NCBI GenBank assembly: GCA_019359075.1
Contig: JAHHIB010000007.1
Span: 62,001 to 126,000 of the forward strand
Source: Kalymmatonema hyalinum WJT4-NPBG1
Lineage (GTDB): Bacteria; Cyanobacteriota; Cyanobacteriia; Cyanobacteriales; Nostocaceae
Direction of reading: 5' to 3'
DNA length: 64,000 nt
Numbering within the stretch: the first letter of the stretch is position 1; every line of letters begins with the position of its first letter. The notes beneath the pieces were generated by a model. It worked only from the letters and a program-made list of their open reading frames with translations. It had not been told where the DNA came from and searched no databases. Shown one piece after another: positions 18,498 through 26,782 of this stretch. The translations under genes and the position numbers were made by a program.

Positions 18498-19781
18498 ATG
18501 AAAATCCTAATGTCCGCCTACTCGTGCGAACCAGGTAAAGGTTCTGAACCTGGAGTAGGCTGGAATTTTGTTCGGGCAGTCGCCAAGTATCATGAGGTTT
18601 GGGTACTAACTCGACCTGATGAAGGAAGAGAAGTTATTGAAGCAGAACTAGCCCGTAACCCAATCCCTAACTTGCACTTTGTTTACTTCACCTTGCCAAT
18701 TTGGGGTGGTGGGTGGAAGTGGAGGTTTGGAGCAATGCAACTGCATTACTACCTGTGGCAAATTCAAGCTTATTTTGTAGCTCGTCGCCTCCACCGTCAA
18801 ATAGGCTTCGACCTCGTCCACCATGTAACTTTTGTAAAGTATTCAAGACCTAGCTTTTTATGCCTACTTCCTATTCCATTCATCTGGGGTCCGGTGGGTG
18901 GGGGTGAATTCGCGCCAAGGGCTTTTTGGCAAGATTTCAGCCTAAGTAATAAAATTCACGAAACTGTACGTATGCTTGCCTGTTGGGTATTTGAATCTGA
19001 CCCCTTCGCCCGCCTTACCGCTCAGCGAAGCGTTTTAGCTAAGGCAACCACCGAGGACACGGCAGCACGAGTTCGCAAAATGGGTGCCAGGAATGTACAG
19101 GTTTATTCAGAGTCAGGTTTACCTAGAGAAGAAATTGCTCGTCTTGCCCAGTGCAGTGTGTCTAGCGATTCACCAGTGAGGTTTGCTAGTGTTGGCAGGC
19201 TTTTGCACTGGAAAGGATTCCACTTGGGGCTACGTGCATTTGCTCAAGCCAAGTTGCCTGATGCTGAGTATTGGGTTTTTGGGGATGGACCTGAGAAGAA
19301 AAGACTTCAATGTCTAGCTGACAAGCTAGGCATCGCACAGCAAGTCAAGTTTTGGAACAAGCTACCACGGGAAGAAACTCTGCGTAAGCTAGGCGAGTGT
19401 ACTGCACTGGTTCATCCAAGCTTACATGACTCTGGAGGATGGGTTTGCTTGGAAGCAATGGCAGCAGGTCGTCCAGTACTCTGCTTGGATTTGGGAGGAC
19501 CAGCTGTTCAGGTAACAGAGCAAACTGGCTTTAAAGTTCCTGCCCACACTCCTGAGCAAGCGGTGCGGGATCTCTCCGAGGGGATGGTAAGTCTGGCTAA
19601 GGACTTAGATCTGCGTGTAAGAATGGGTGAGGCAGGGCGTAGAAGGGTAAGTGAAATGTTTGACTGGGAAGTCAAAGCGAGTCATCTAGCACAGCTGTAT
19701 GAAGAAATTTATAATCAACAACAGGTTTTCAAGTTGAAAGAATTTGATACGGCTGCACTCAGTTCCAGTGAGTCAAAATAA
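18498..19781 (+). CDS. Glycosyltransferase family 4
   Basis: 427 aa. N-terminal 'MKILMSAYSCEPGKGSEPGVGWNFVRAVA' is the characteristic opening of one GT4 subgroup. Then 'DLVHHVTFVKYSRPSFLC', 'FASVGRLLHWKGFHLGLRAFA' and 'LVHPSLHDSGGWVCLEAMAAGRPVLCLDLGGP'. Upstream in-frame TTG codons are rejected: ATG 18498 has GGAGAGG about 11 bases before it and starts exactly at the first beta strand. Probably cytosolic or peripheral at the membrane. Followed by a 280-bp spacer with nothing recognisable. Confidence 0.92.
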   Translation: MKILMSAYSCEPGKGSEPGVGWNFVRAVAKYHEVWVLTRPDEGREVIEAELARNPIPNLHFVYFTLPIWGGGWKWRFGAMQLHYYLWQIQAYFVARRLHRQIGFDLVHHVTFVKYSRPSFLCLLPIPFIWGPVGGGEFAPRAFWQDFSLSNKIHETVRMLACWVFESDPFARLTAQRSVLAKATTEDTAARVRKMGARNVQVYSESGLPREEIARLAQCSVSSDSPVRFASVGRLLHWKGFHLGLRAFAQAKLPDAEYWVFGDGPEKKRLQCLADKLGIAQQVKFWNKLPREETLRKLGECTALVHPSLHDSGGWVCLEAMAAGRPVLCLDLGGPAVQVTEQTGFKVPAHTPEQAVRDLSEGMVSLAKDLDLRVRMGEAGRRRVSEMFDWEVKASHLAQLYEEIYNQQQVFKLKEFDTAALSSSESK

Positions 19782-20062
19782 CCTTTTATTAGCAAAACTG
19801 CAAGCTAGCATATGAACGAGAAAGTAAAACTTGCAGCATTGATTGACTGCCAAAAATATCCGGACTTCACAGGTTACCTCTGAAAATGTAGTAAGAGTTG
19901 ATACTTCTAGATTCCAGATAAAACTACAGAATAAGGTTTTCAGGCTTTTTCTATGAACCAAAGCGTAGCAGGTACGAAAAATATCTAGTCGCGACTCATC
20001 TAGAGTTGCTTCTTAGTAAACAAAAAAATAGTGTTCATTAATTGAAGAAGGAGAAATTTCAG

Positions 20063-20941
20063 ATGGATACCCAATCATACTATGAAGAGAATGGCTACGT
20101 TGTTTTTCGTAATTTGATACCCCAGCAATTAATTGAGAAATTGCTAGATTTGTATGTTCATAAAATTCTTCCATCAACCTATCCGTTTTTTAGACAGAGT
20201 ACCAGCCAATATGAAGTGAATCAGCTTAATGAATTTGGCTACGTCAAACAGTCTTTTTTAGATATTCATGACTATGAAAAGTATCCTGAATTTAGCGATA
20301 CTGCTAAGGAAATATATTGCAGTGACCAGATTCAGGATGCACTGAAACAGGTAACTGGTTCTGACTCCTTTAATTTGATGCAAACGATGCTGTTTGACGC
20401 AAACACCGAAACACAACCACATCAAGACTGGTGGTATTTAGACACCGTACCTAATGGACATTTAATTGCTGCCTGGATAGCGTTGGAAGATATCGATGAA
20501 AGGGCTGGTCGGTTCTATGTACTGCCAAAATCAAACAAAAATCCTGATTTTCACAGTGACAAACCTAATCTATCTCATAGTGAGTGGTTGGATCGAATCA
20601 AAGAATATGTAGATGCTCATCAACAAGATATCAAAGCCCCTGATTTGAAGAAAGGGGATGTTCTCTTTTGGAATTCAAAAACGATTCATGGTGCTTTACC
20701 AACAATTGATACCCGCTTTTCTAGAAAGTCTTTGACTGCACACTACATTCCATCAGGGTATCAATTTGGTAATCTTTTTAAAGCTAAAAATTATATTAGC
20801 TACAAAACTTACAAAGAAGTGAATTTCTATCGAAACCAGCCAGACTATTCTTTGGGTAATAAACTTAAATCATCTATCAAAAACACAGTATATGATAACC
20901 CATTATTACTCAAAGCAATGCGCCAATTTCAAGGTAAGTGA
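20063..20941 (+). CDS. Phytanoyl-CoA dioxygenase (PhyH) family oxygenase
   Basis: 292 aa non-haem Fe(II)/2-oxoglutarate oxygenase. The iron facial triad is visible: 'QPHQDWWY' supplies the HxD and 'NSKTIHGALPT' the distal His, followed by 'TRFSRKSLTAHYIP' with the Arg/Ser that binds 2-oxoglutarate. 'AAWIALEDIDERAGRFYVLPKS' is typical of PhyH proteins acting on small molecules or sugars. ATG 20063 is preferred because AAGGAG lies just upstream of it and would be inside the TTG-initiated extension. Lying among glycosyltransferases it may hydroxylate a sugar or lipid precursor, which is inference only. Confidence 0.87.
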   Translation: MDTQSYYEENGYVVFRNLIPQQLIEKLLDLYVHKILPSTYPFFRQSTSQYEVNQLNEFGYVKQSFLDIHDYEKYPEFSDTAKEIYCSDQIQDALKQVTGSDSFNLMQTMLFDANTETQPHQDWWYLDTVPNGHLIAAWIALEDIDERAGRFYVLPKSNKNPDFHSDKPNLSHSEWLDRIKEYVDAHQQDIKAPDLKKGDVLFWNSKTIHGALPTIDTRFSRKSLTAHYIPSGYQFGNLFKAKNYISYKTYKEVNFYRNQPDYSLGNKLKSSIKNTVYDNPLLLKAMRQFQGK

Positions 20942-21008
20942 TGAAGTGGTGCAGTTAGCATGAATATTGCTGGAAGCTATGTGATGCCTAGCTAAACAGC
21001 ACTACAAA

Positions 21009-21821
21009 ATGAGTGTAGCTAATGTGCAAGTTCTACCTGTAGTAAGGTTAGTAGAGGAAGTCAATCTAACTATGATGCTTGGAAAACAGTTTCTCAGAAG
21101 GTTATTACCTCCCTCGGTAGTTATCCGTTTGATGTCCATAATGCATTACCGAAAGGGAGAACCTGAGCTTAGAATCCTCAAATCTCTCGTTGATCCCAAG
21201 AAGAACAGTATCGATATTGGTGCAAATAAGGGTGTATATACATATTTTCTATCTCGACTCTCACGTCAGGTATTTGCCTACGAACCCAATCCGGAACTTG
21301 CAAAGTTTATTGCGCAATCTGGTTGCTCCAATGTAACTAGCTATTCTATAGCTTTGTCCGATAGGGAAGGGCAAGCAACTTTATCAATACCAGTTATTGA
21401 TAATTTTGCATACGACCAACTTGGATCTCTGCAACAACAGATTACCACAGGACCAGTCAGGACATTTGAGGTTCCACTCAAACGGCTCGACGGCCAAGAA
21501 CACACTAATGTTGGCTTCGTAAAAATCGATGTTGAGGGACACGAAGAACTAGTGATTGCAGGAGCAACTAATTTATTAAAGCAGCAACAACCGAATCTTC
21601 TGATTGAAATTGAGCAAAGACATATCAATAAGGATATATCTGAAGTATTTTCCCAGATTCAGGCTTTGGGCTATGAAGGTTACTTTCTTCTGGACGGAAA
21701 ACTCAGGAGCTTGGATGAATTTTCTGTCAAAGAACACCAAGACAGAAAAAATTATGTAGGTCTCTCCTCCTTAGGAAAGACATATGTTTGTAACTTTATC
21801 TTCAAGCCTAGATTAGCCTAA
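21009..21821 (+). CDS. FkbM-family methyltransferase
   Basis: 270 aa SAM-dependent O-methyltransferase. The SAM motif I reads 'NSIDIGANKGVYTYFLS', followed by 'VFAYEPNPELAKFI' and the FkbM hallmark 'VGFVKIDVEGHEELVIAGA'. Members of this family methylate sugar hydroxyls or polyketide hydroxyls, and in this locus a sugar of the exported glycan is the likely target. It lies 67 bp after the PhyH gene in the same direction, so the two may modify the same unit. The start at ATG 21009 is accepted with weak ribosome-site support. Confidence 0.9.
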   Translation: MSVANVQVLPVVRLVEEVNLTMMLGKQFLRRLLPPSVVIRLMSIMHYRKGEPELRILKSLVDPKKNSIDIGANKGVYTYFLSRLSRQVFAYEPNPELAKFIAQSGCSNVTSYSIALSDREGQATLSIPVIDNFAYDQLGSLQQQITTGPVRTFEVPLKRLDGQEHTNVGFVKIDVEGHEELVIAGATNLLKQQQPNLLIEIEQRHINKDISEVFSQIQALGYEGYFLLDGKLRSLDEFSVKEHQDRKNYVGLSSLGKTYVCNFIFKPRLA

Positions 21822-21896
21822 TAAAAAGACTGCACATTTAAGTTACATATTTTCGCTTTTCGATAGAAACGATTTTGGCAAAGGAAGTATAACTGT

Positions 21897-22970
21897 ATGT
21901 GTGTAGCTCAGCTTTCCAATCAATTTTTTATCTGTGGACAGCAAACACCTTTGAATCCAATTCCTTGGAATATCCCTGATGCTGATGAAAAAGTTAATGC
22001 TGATTGTATTTATTTCGGCAAAGTTTTTGAGGCGATGGAAAGTAGTTTGAAGGAAAGAGGTTTAATATTCTATCTTACTTGGAGTATCGATGAACTTCCA
22101 TCGTATGGGCAAAATGTTGTTGCCGTTGTGCTGGGAGATGAATGGTGTCGTATACCAAAATACTTTCATAAAGTACGAGCTGTATTCAAGTCCTATGGTA
22201 TCTCTCCAGAACTCGGATTTAACCCTCTCCTCAGACCCTCTTTCCTTAACTTGCTAACCCTGCTTCAATTTCTGAAGAACTGGTTTATTCGCTTACCAAG
22301 CTTACTTAATTACAGGTTTCAGCAATTTAGATACTCAAAGTCGAACGACAACTTGCCATGTATATATGATATTCCTTTGGGATACTTCAATCAATTAGAT
22401 TTACCAATTAAGGATATAGAAGAACGATCAAATGATGTGTTTTTTGCTGGAAGTGTAGCCTTCAAGTCATATCCTCTGTGGTCTATAAGGCATTGGCTTC
22501 AAACTCCAAAAATTATGGCTCGAAAACAAATGGTTTCGAGTGTCTATAAAATTCAAGAAAAACATCCAGAGGTTAAAGTTGAATTATCACTTACGCCTAG
22601 CTTCGGTTATCAAGGAGCAAGGAACATAGCAGCAAAAACATACTCGCAAAAGCTGATGGATGCCAAAATATGCCTAGTTCCCAGAGGGAGTTCTTTTGAA
22701 ACATTTCGTTTTTTTGAGGCATTGAGGTATGGCTGCGTTGTCATAGCAGAGACATTACCTTCGCGATGGTTTTATGATGGTTCACCTGCTATTCAGATAG
22801 AGGATTGGAATAAACTTGAGGAAATAGTAGAGAATTTGAGTAAAGACAGTTATTTGATGAAAAAACTACACAAAGAATCATTAGATTGGTGGAAAAATAA
22901 ATGTTCAGAGACTGCGGTTGGGAGCTATATAGCAGAAAAGTTAAATAAAATAAAAAATGTCATTAATTGA
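21897..22970 (+). CDS. Putative exostosin-like glycosyltransferase
   Basis: 357 aa without a clear match by eye over the N-terminal half. The C-terminal third, with 'YSQKLMDAKICLVPRGSSFETFRFFEALRYGCVVIAE', has the pattern of exostosin/GT47-type proteins, in which the donor site reads as P-x-G followed by R/F-F-E-A-L..G-C-x-P/V-V. No signal peptide or membrane segment is seen. AAGGAAG sits about 10 bases before the ATG. A GT4 gene begins 11 bases after its stop, so the two are probably co-translated. Family assignment is tentative. It could equally be a CgeB-like or wholly novel transferase. Confidence 0.55.
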   Translation: MCVAQLSNQFFICGQQTPLNPIPWNIPDADEKVNADCIYFGKVFEAMESSLKERGLIFYLTWSIDELPSYGQNVVAVVLGDEWCRIPKYFHKVRAVFKSYGISPELGFNPLLRPSFLNLLTLLQFLKNWFIRLPSLLNYRFQQFRYSKSNDNLPCIYDIPLGYFNQLDLPIKDIEERSNDVFFAGSVAFKSYPLWSIRHWLQTPKIMARKQMVSSVYKIQEKHPEVKVELSLTPSFGYQGARNIAAKTYSQKLMDAKICLVPRGSSFETFRFFEALRYGCVVIAETLPSRWFYDGSPAIQIEDWNKLEEIVENLSKDSYLMKKLHKESLDWWKNKCSETAVGSYIAEKLNKIKNVIN

Positions 22971-22981
22971 TTATTTCCCAT

Positions 22982-24106
22982 ATGCATATCCTGATTTCTG
23001 CTCTACACAGGCCTTCAAAACCAACTGGTGTTTGTAGACATGCTGTAAATCTCGCTCAATGTCTTGCCGATACTGACCAAGTTATCAAAGTTACCTTAGT
23101 TGTAGGAGCATGGCAAAAAGATTACTTTGAAAAATCTTTTACTCTGGATCCAAAAAAAATTAAATTATTTAGCGTAGACATTAAAAATAACTCAGTTTCT
23201 AGAAATATTTGGTTTTTATTCAATTTACCAAAACTTGCCAAACAACTCCATTGTGATATCGTCCATCTTTCATTTCCACTTCCATTTGTTCGCTCACTTT
23301 TTCCCTGCCCAGTCGTTTCCACCATTCATGACCTGTATCCCTATGAGTGTCCAGAAAATTTTGGTTATCCAAATGTTATATTTAATCAATTATTTTTGAA
23401 ACAATGTATCAACAATAGCGACGGATTATCATGCGTCTCAAAACGTACATTGGAATATCTAAAAAATTATTTTCCAGGTATTGAACAGCGAAAAAAAACT
23501 ACTGTAGTTTATAACTATGTAGATTTCAGTCATCTTGAACCAAGAATTCCTAATGGTATAGAGAGTAGTATTAATGCTCCTTTCTTACTTTCTGTTGCTC
23601 AGCATCGCAAGAACAAGAATCTAGATATTTTAATACAGGCATATTCTCTACTGCTAAAAAATAATCAGCTAAAAGGTTCAACTAAGCTTATTCTTGTTGG
23701 TAGCTCAGGACCTGAAACGGAAAATATTTGTCAACAAATACGGGCACTTTCTCTACAAGATCGCGTGCTAATGCTTTCATCAATAGATGATGATGAACTG
23801 TGTTGGCTGTATCAAAACAGTGAACTTTTAGTAGTGCCTTCTTCATCAGAAGGCTTTTGCCTACCACTAGCTGAGGCACTATATCTTTCGTGTAAAGTAG
23901 TCTGCTCAGATATTCCTATCTTTAGAGAAATTGGCTCATCTAACTGCACTTATTTTGAACTACAAGGCGATCGCGTCCAAAATCTTTCACAAGCTATTAT
24001 TTGCTCCCTAGCTCAGCCTCATGATGATAAGATTTATCCTGATTCTCGTTTTTCAAAAGAAAAAATAGCACATCAATATCTAATTTTTTACTCTATATTA
24101 AAATAA
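22982..24106 (+). CDS. Glycosyltransferase family 4
   Basis: 374 aa GT-B enzyme: 'GVCRHAVNLAQCL' glycine loop, 'VVSTIHDLYPYECPENFG', 'TVVYNYVDFSH' hinge, 'PFLLSVAQHRKNKNLDILIQAY' and 'VVPSSSEGFCLPLAEALYLSCKVVCSDIPIFREI' donor site. Start set at ATG 22982, the beginning of the first Rossmann strand, rather than TTG 22967. It ends 89 bp before the membrane protein that closes the glycan operon. Sugar donor unknown. Confidence 0.9.
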   Translation: MHILISALHRPSKPTGVCRHAVNLAQCLADTDQVIKVTLVVGAWQKDYFEKSFTLDPKKIKLFSVDIKNNSVSRNIWFLFNLPKLAKQLHCDIVHLSFPLPFVRSLFPCPVVSTIHDLYPYECPENFGYPNVIFNQLFLKQCINNSDGLSCVSKRTLEYLKNYFPGIEQRKKTTVVYNYVDFSHLEPRIPNGIESSINAPFLLSVAQHRKNKNLDILIQAYSLLLKNNQLKGSTKLILVGSSGPETENICQQIRALSLQDRVLMLSSIDDDELCWLYQNSELLVVPSSSEGFCLPLAEALYLSCKVVCSDIPIFREIGSSNCTYFELQGDRVQNLSQAIICSLAQPHDDKIYPDSRFSKEKIAHQYLIFYSILK

Positions 24107-24194
24107 TTTTATAAAATACTTAATTTTTATATTTTTTTTGAATTATGACTATTATAGTCTAAAAATAAATTCAAACTAACAAGCTTGTCAAAGC

Positions 24195-25613
24195 ATGTAC
24201 AATAGCAACTCCGTGAACAAACCGTTTTTCAAACCAAAAAACAAAGTATATCTTACCAGTTTAACGTTAATAATAACAGCCTTTGCTACTGCTTTCTTTC
24301 CCCGCATTATTAGTGCAGCAGGTGCTCCTAAACCCATCAATTTTGTACATTTTTTGCTTGTTCCATTTGCTTTCCTGGTTGCGATAACTAAGACCCCAAC
24401 CAAGGATAGGAAGCAAATTGCAATTTCGTGGGAACTTATAACTGCTTGTTTGCTCTTTTTTGGGATCATGATCGCCAGTGCGCTTTTGAATAAGGCAGGT
24501 GTGATTAATGTATTCTTGGGTTTCATGATACTTATTGAGCCTTTCCTGCTGCTGCTGGCGATAGTTTGTATCCCCCTAACGACAGCAAGTTTTCAAAAAT
24601 TGAGAGCTTGGCTACTAGGTTCTGCCCTGATTAATTTATTAGTAGCTTTGGTTCAGAAACCTCTTATAGACGCTGGTAAGCTTAATATTGCTCAATACAC
24701 TCCGCAGGATGCTATTCAGGGGGTATTCTATTTGTCAGGAGCTGGCGGTTATGTATCTTGTTCCGTTTCAATAGCCGTTGCTTTGTACTATTTGCTAAAC
24801 GCTAAGTCGGTTTCTATTTGGATGCGTGTATTTTGGTTACTCGCTGCGTTTTATCAGATGTTAATTTCCGACTCCAAGCAGGTATTGGTTGTATTTGTGG
24901 TAGCCTGGGTACTTTTGTCATTTACTAAAATCCACAATTTTGGCAAGGTGCTAATGTATTTTATAGGCATAGTTATCTTTCTTTTAGGTTTTTATTGGGC
25001 TGTGCAAAACCTAGACATACCAGGCTTAGATGGTTTTAAAGTGTGGTTTTCTAAGACAGATATTTACGGTCCTGATGGTGAGGCTGTTAATCTTAAATTG
25101 GCAGGAATTCGCCTTATCCTTTCTTACTATAAGTCACCCTTAAATTGGTTGTTAGGTCTTGGACCCGGTCATACCGTTGGACGGTTAGGAGGGTGGTTTT
25201 TCCGGGATTATTGGGATCTGCTGGCTCCGCTAGGGGCTACAACTCATCCTGTAAGCATGGAAAGCTGGAACGTTGTAAACGCTAGTTGGCTTGCTCTTTC
25301 GTCCTCAATGTTCATGCCTTTATTCAGCTGGGCTGGCATCTGGGGAGACTTAGGGTTTTTAGGTCTAGGGGCTTATCTGTATCTTGGCTATATCCTATGG
25401 AGTCGTCTAGCCCAAGATGACTTTTCCCGGCTGTTGATACTCACTATCTTTGTCTTCGGTCTAATTTTTACTCAGATGGAAGAGGCTGGTCAAACTCTTA
25501 CTGTGGCTATTTTGATTGGCCTGCAATGGCAGGAGCGACAGATTGCTCGTCAAGCACGCCAGCGCTCCTTACACCTGAATGCAGATGCAAACAGTTCCCT
25601 AGAATTCACCTGA
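24195..25613 (+). CDS. O-antigen ligase/polymerase-like polytopic membrane protein
   Basis: 472 aa, mostly hydrophobic, with about ten to twelve predicted membrane spans beginning at residues ~17-35 and a larger exposed loop near residues 270-370 that contains 'GLGPGHTVGRLGG' and several Trp residues. This topology with a big periplasmic loop late in the protein is that of Wzy polymerases and WaaL/O-antigen ligases. It would join or polymerise undecaprenyl-linked repeat units at the periplasmic face. It is the last gene of the + strand glycan run, and its last 15 bases overlap tail-to-tail with the minus-strand gene of the lasso operon. Polymerase versus ligase cannot be told apart here. Confidence 0.75.
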   Translation: MYNSNSVNKPFFKPKNKVYLTSLTLIITAFATAFFPRIISAAGAPKPINFVHFLLVPFAFLVAITKTPTKDRKQIAISWELITACLLFFGIMIASALLNKAGVINVFLGFMILIEPFLLLLAIVCIPLTTASFQKLRAWLLGSALINLLVALVQKPLIDAGKLNIAQYTPQDAIQGVFYLSGAGGYVSCSVSIAVALYYLLNAKSVSIWMRVFWLLAAFYQMLISDSKQVLVVFVVAWVLLSFTKIHNFGKVLMYFIGIVIFLLGFYWAVQNLDIPGLDGFKVWFSKTDIYGPDGEAVNLKLAGIRLILSYYKSPLNWLLGLGPGHTVGRLGGWFFRDYWDLLAPLGATTHPVSMESWNVVNASWLALSSSMFMPLFSWAGIWGDLGFLGLGAYLYLGYILWSRLAQDDFSRLLILTIFVFGLIFTQMEEAGQTLTVAILIGLQWQERQIARQARQRSLHLNADANSSLEFT

Positions 25614-26726
25614 GGTGTGAGCAGTCATCAACCAGTAAAAGAAAGATTGGAAATACAAAACTTTGTCCTGCAAGCGTTCCCTGATTTGTATGTGGTACAA
25701 AGTTGTGCCGAGAAATCTATTTGAAGTTTCGATCTCATGAAAAAGTTGATTGTACACTTGGGGTAGGAGAGTAGTTACCCTAGGCTCAGCTTTCACCTGC
25801 TGCCAAATTTCCTCTGGCAAAACGACTTCCAAAAGATGATGCGCCAAAAAAAGCCCCAGAAAGAGTATCCGTCTACAGCCCCAGGCGCTAGCTTGTTTCA
25901 GCACTTTCTCCCAATTCAGGTTAGGGTTATTTTGAATAAGTGTAGCAATATCGCACAGGCATGCTAAACGTGTCCAGATGTGTCTAGATGCGTGTACACA
26001 TAGAATTGGTAACCAGTCTTCGTTAGGTAGGTTAGATACAGTTGTACCCGCTAAGGAGAATGGTTCCAAGTCTTTCCATAAGTGTTGAGGTTCGATGGGA
26101 GAAACATATTTTGGTGCAATTCGCCAATGAATTTCTATAAAAATTTGTTTATCATCATGAATAAAGTCATAGGTATGCTCAGTTTTAGATTGCAGATAGG
26201 CAATTTCCTCTGCATGAGTCATATTAACTTTGCATCGATATCCTTGAGCCAGCAGCAGTTTCTTGACTGCAAAAATATCTTTCTGTTGAACGATAATGTC
26301 TAAGTCTCCGAACTGTCGCAGAGCGACGTTACCGTATATTAAGGACGCTAAAACTGGACCTTTGTAAGGCACTGCCACAATGCCTTGTTCTTGCATTAAA
26401 CTTAGGAGTTTGATGAGTTCTCCTGTTAAAAACAAGTTGCGCTGAGCGATCGCACCAAAGAAGCTGCGGAGTTGATTTAGGATACTTTCTGGTACAAACT
26501 CTGGGCAAATGGTGTTGAGACGCGTGTAAAGAAGGGACACAACACAATAGCTACGCGCTTTTTGAACTAATATTTGCCAGTCGATGTTACTTTCTTTGAC
26601 CAAGCTTTTGATACGTGCAGTAGTAGCATCATCAACTTGTGGACGAACACAACACAAAATAAGCTCTATCTCGGGGACAGCATGAATTGCCTGATTTTTT
26701 ATATTAAGTTTAGATAAAGTTTTCAT
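25599..26726 (-). CDS. Nucleotidyltransferase-like protein (NTP_transf_5) of the lasso operon
   Basis: 375 aa, matching the 'uncharacterised nucleotidyltransferase' family PF14907. Seen: 'VPYKGPVLASLIYGNVALRQFGDLDIIVQQKD', with the paired Asp residues of the MNT-type active site, and a helical C-terminal half. The family recurs beside RiPP genes that also encode PqqD, transglutaminase-like and HPr-kinase-like proteins. It lies 56 bp after the ABC transporter stop on the same strand, making it the last gene of the lasso operon. It might add a nucleotide or phosphate group to the peptide or a protein. The true role is not known. Its 3' end overlaps the membrane gene by 15 bases. Confidence 0.8.
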   Translation of the reverse strand: MKTLSKLNIKNQAIHAVPEIELILCCVRPQVDDATTARIKSLVKESNIDWQILVQKARSYCVVSLLYTRLNTICPEFVPESILNQLRSFFGAIAQRNLFLTGELIKLLSLMQEQGIVAVPYKGPVLASLIYGNVALRQFGDLDIIVQQKDIFAVKKLLLAQGYRCKVNMTHAEEIAYLQSKTEHTYDFIHDDKQIFIEIHWRIAPKYVSPIEPQHLWKDLEPFSLAGTTVSNLPNEDWLPILCVHASRHIWTRLACLCDIATLIQNNPNLNWEKVLKQASAWGCRRILFLGLFLAHHLLEVVLPEEIWQQVKAEPRVTTLLPQVYNQLFHEIETSNRFLGTTLYHIQIRERLQDKVLYFQSFFYWLMTAHTSGEF

Positions 26727-26782
26727 CCGAAATTAGGAATAAGTTTATTTGATTTTGACCGATTTGAAATGAGTATGCCTAC

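Noticed and set aside
24188-24526. 112-aa minus-strand frame opposite the start of the O-antigen ligase-like gene
   Set aside because: Antisense shadow of a polytopic membrane protein; no supporting ribosome site.
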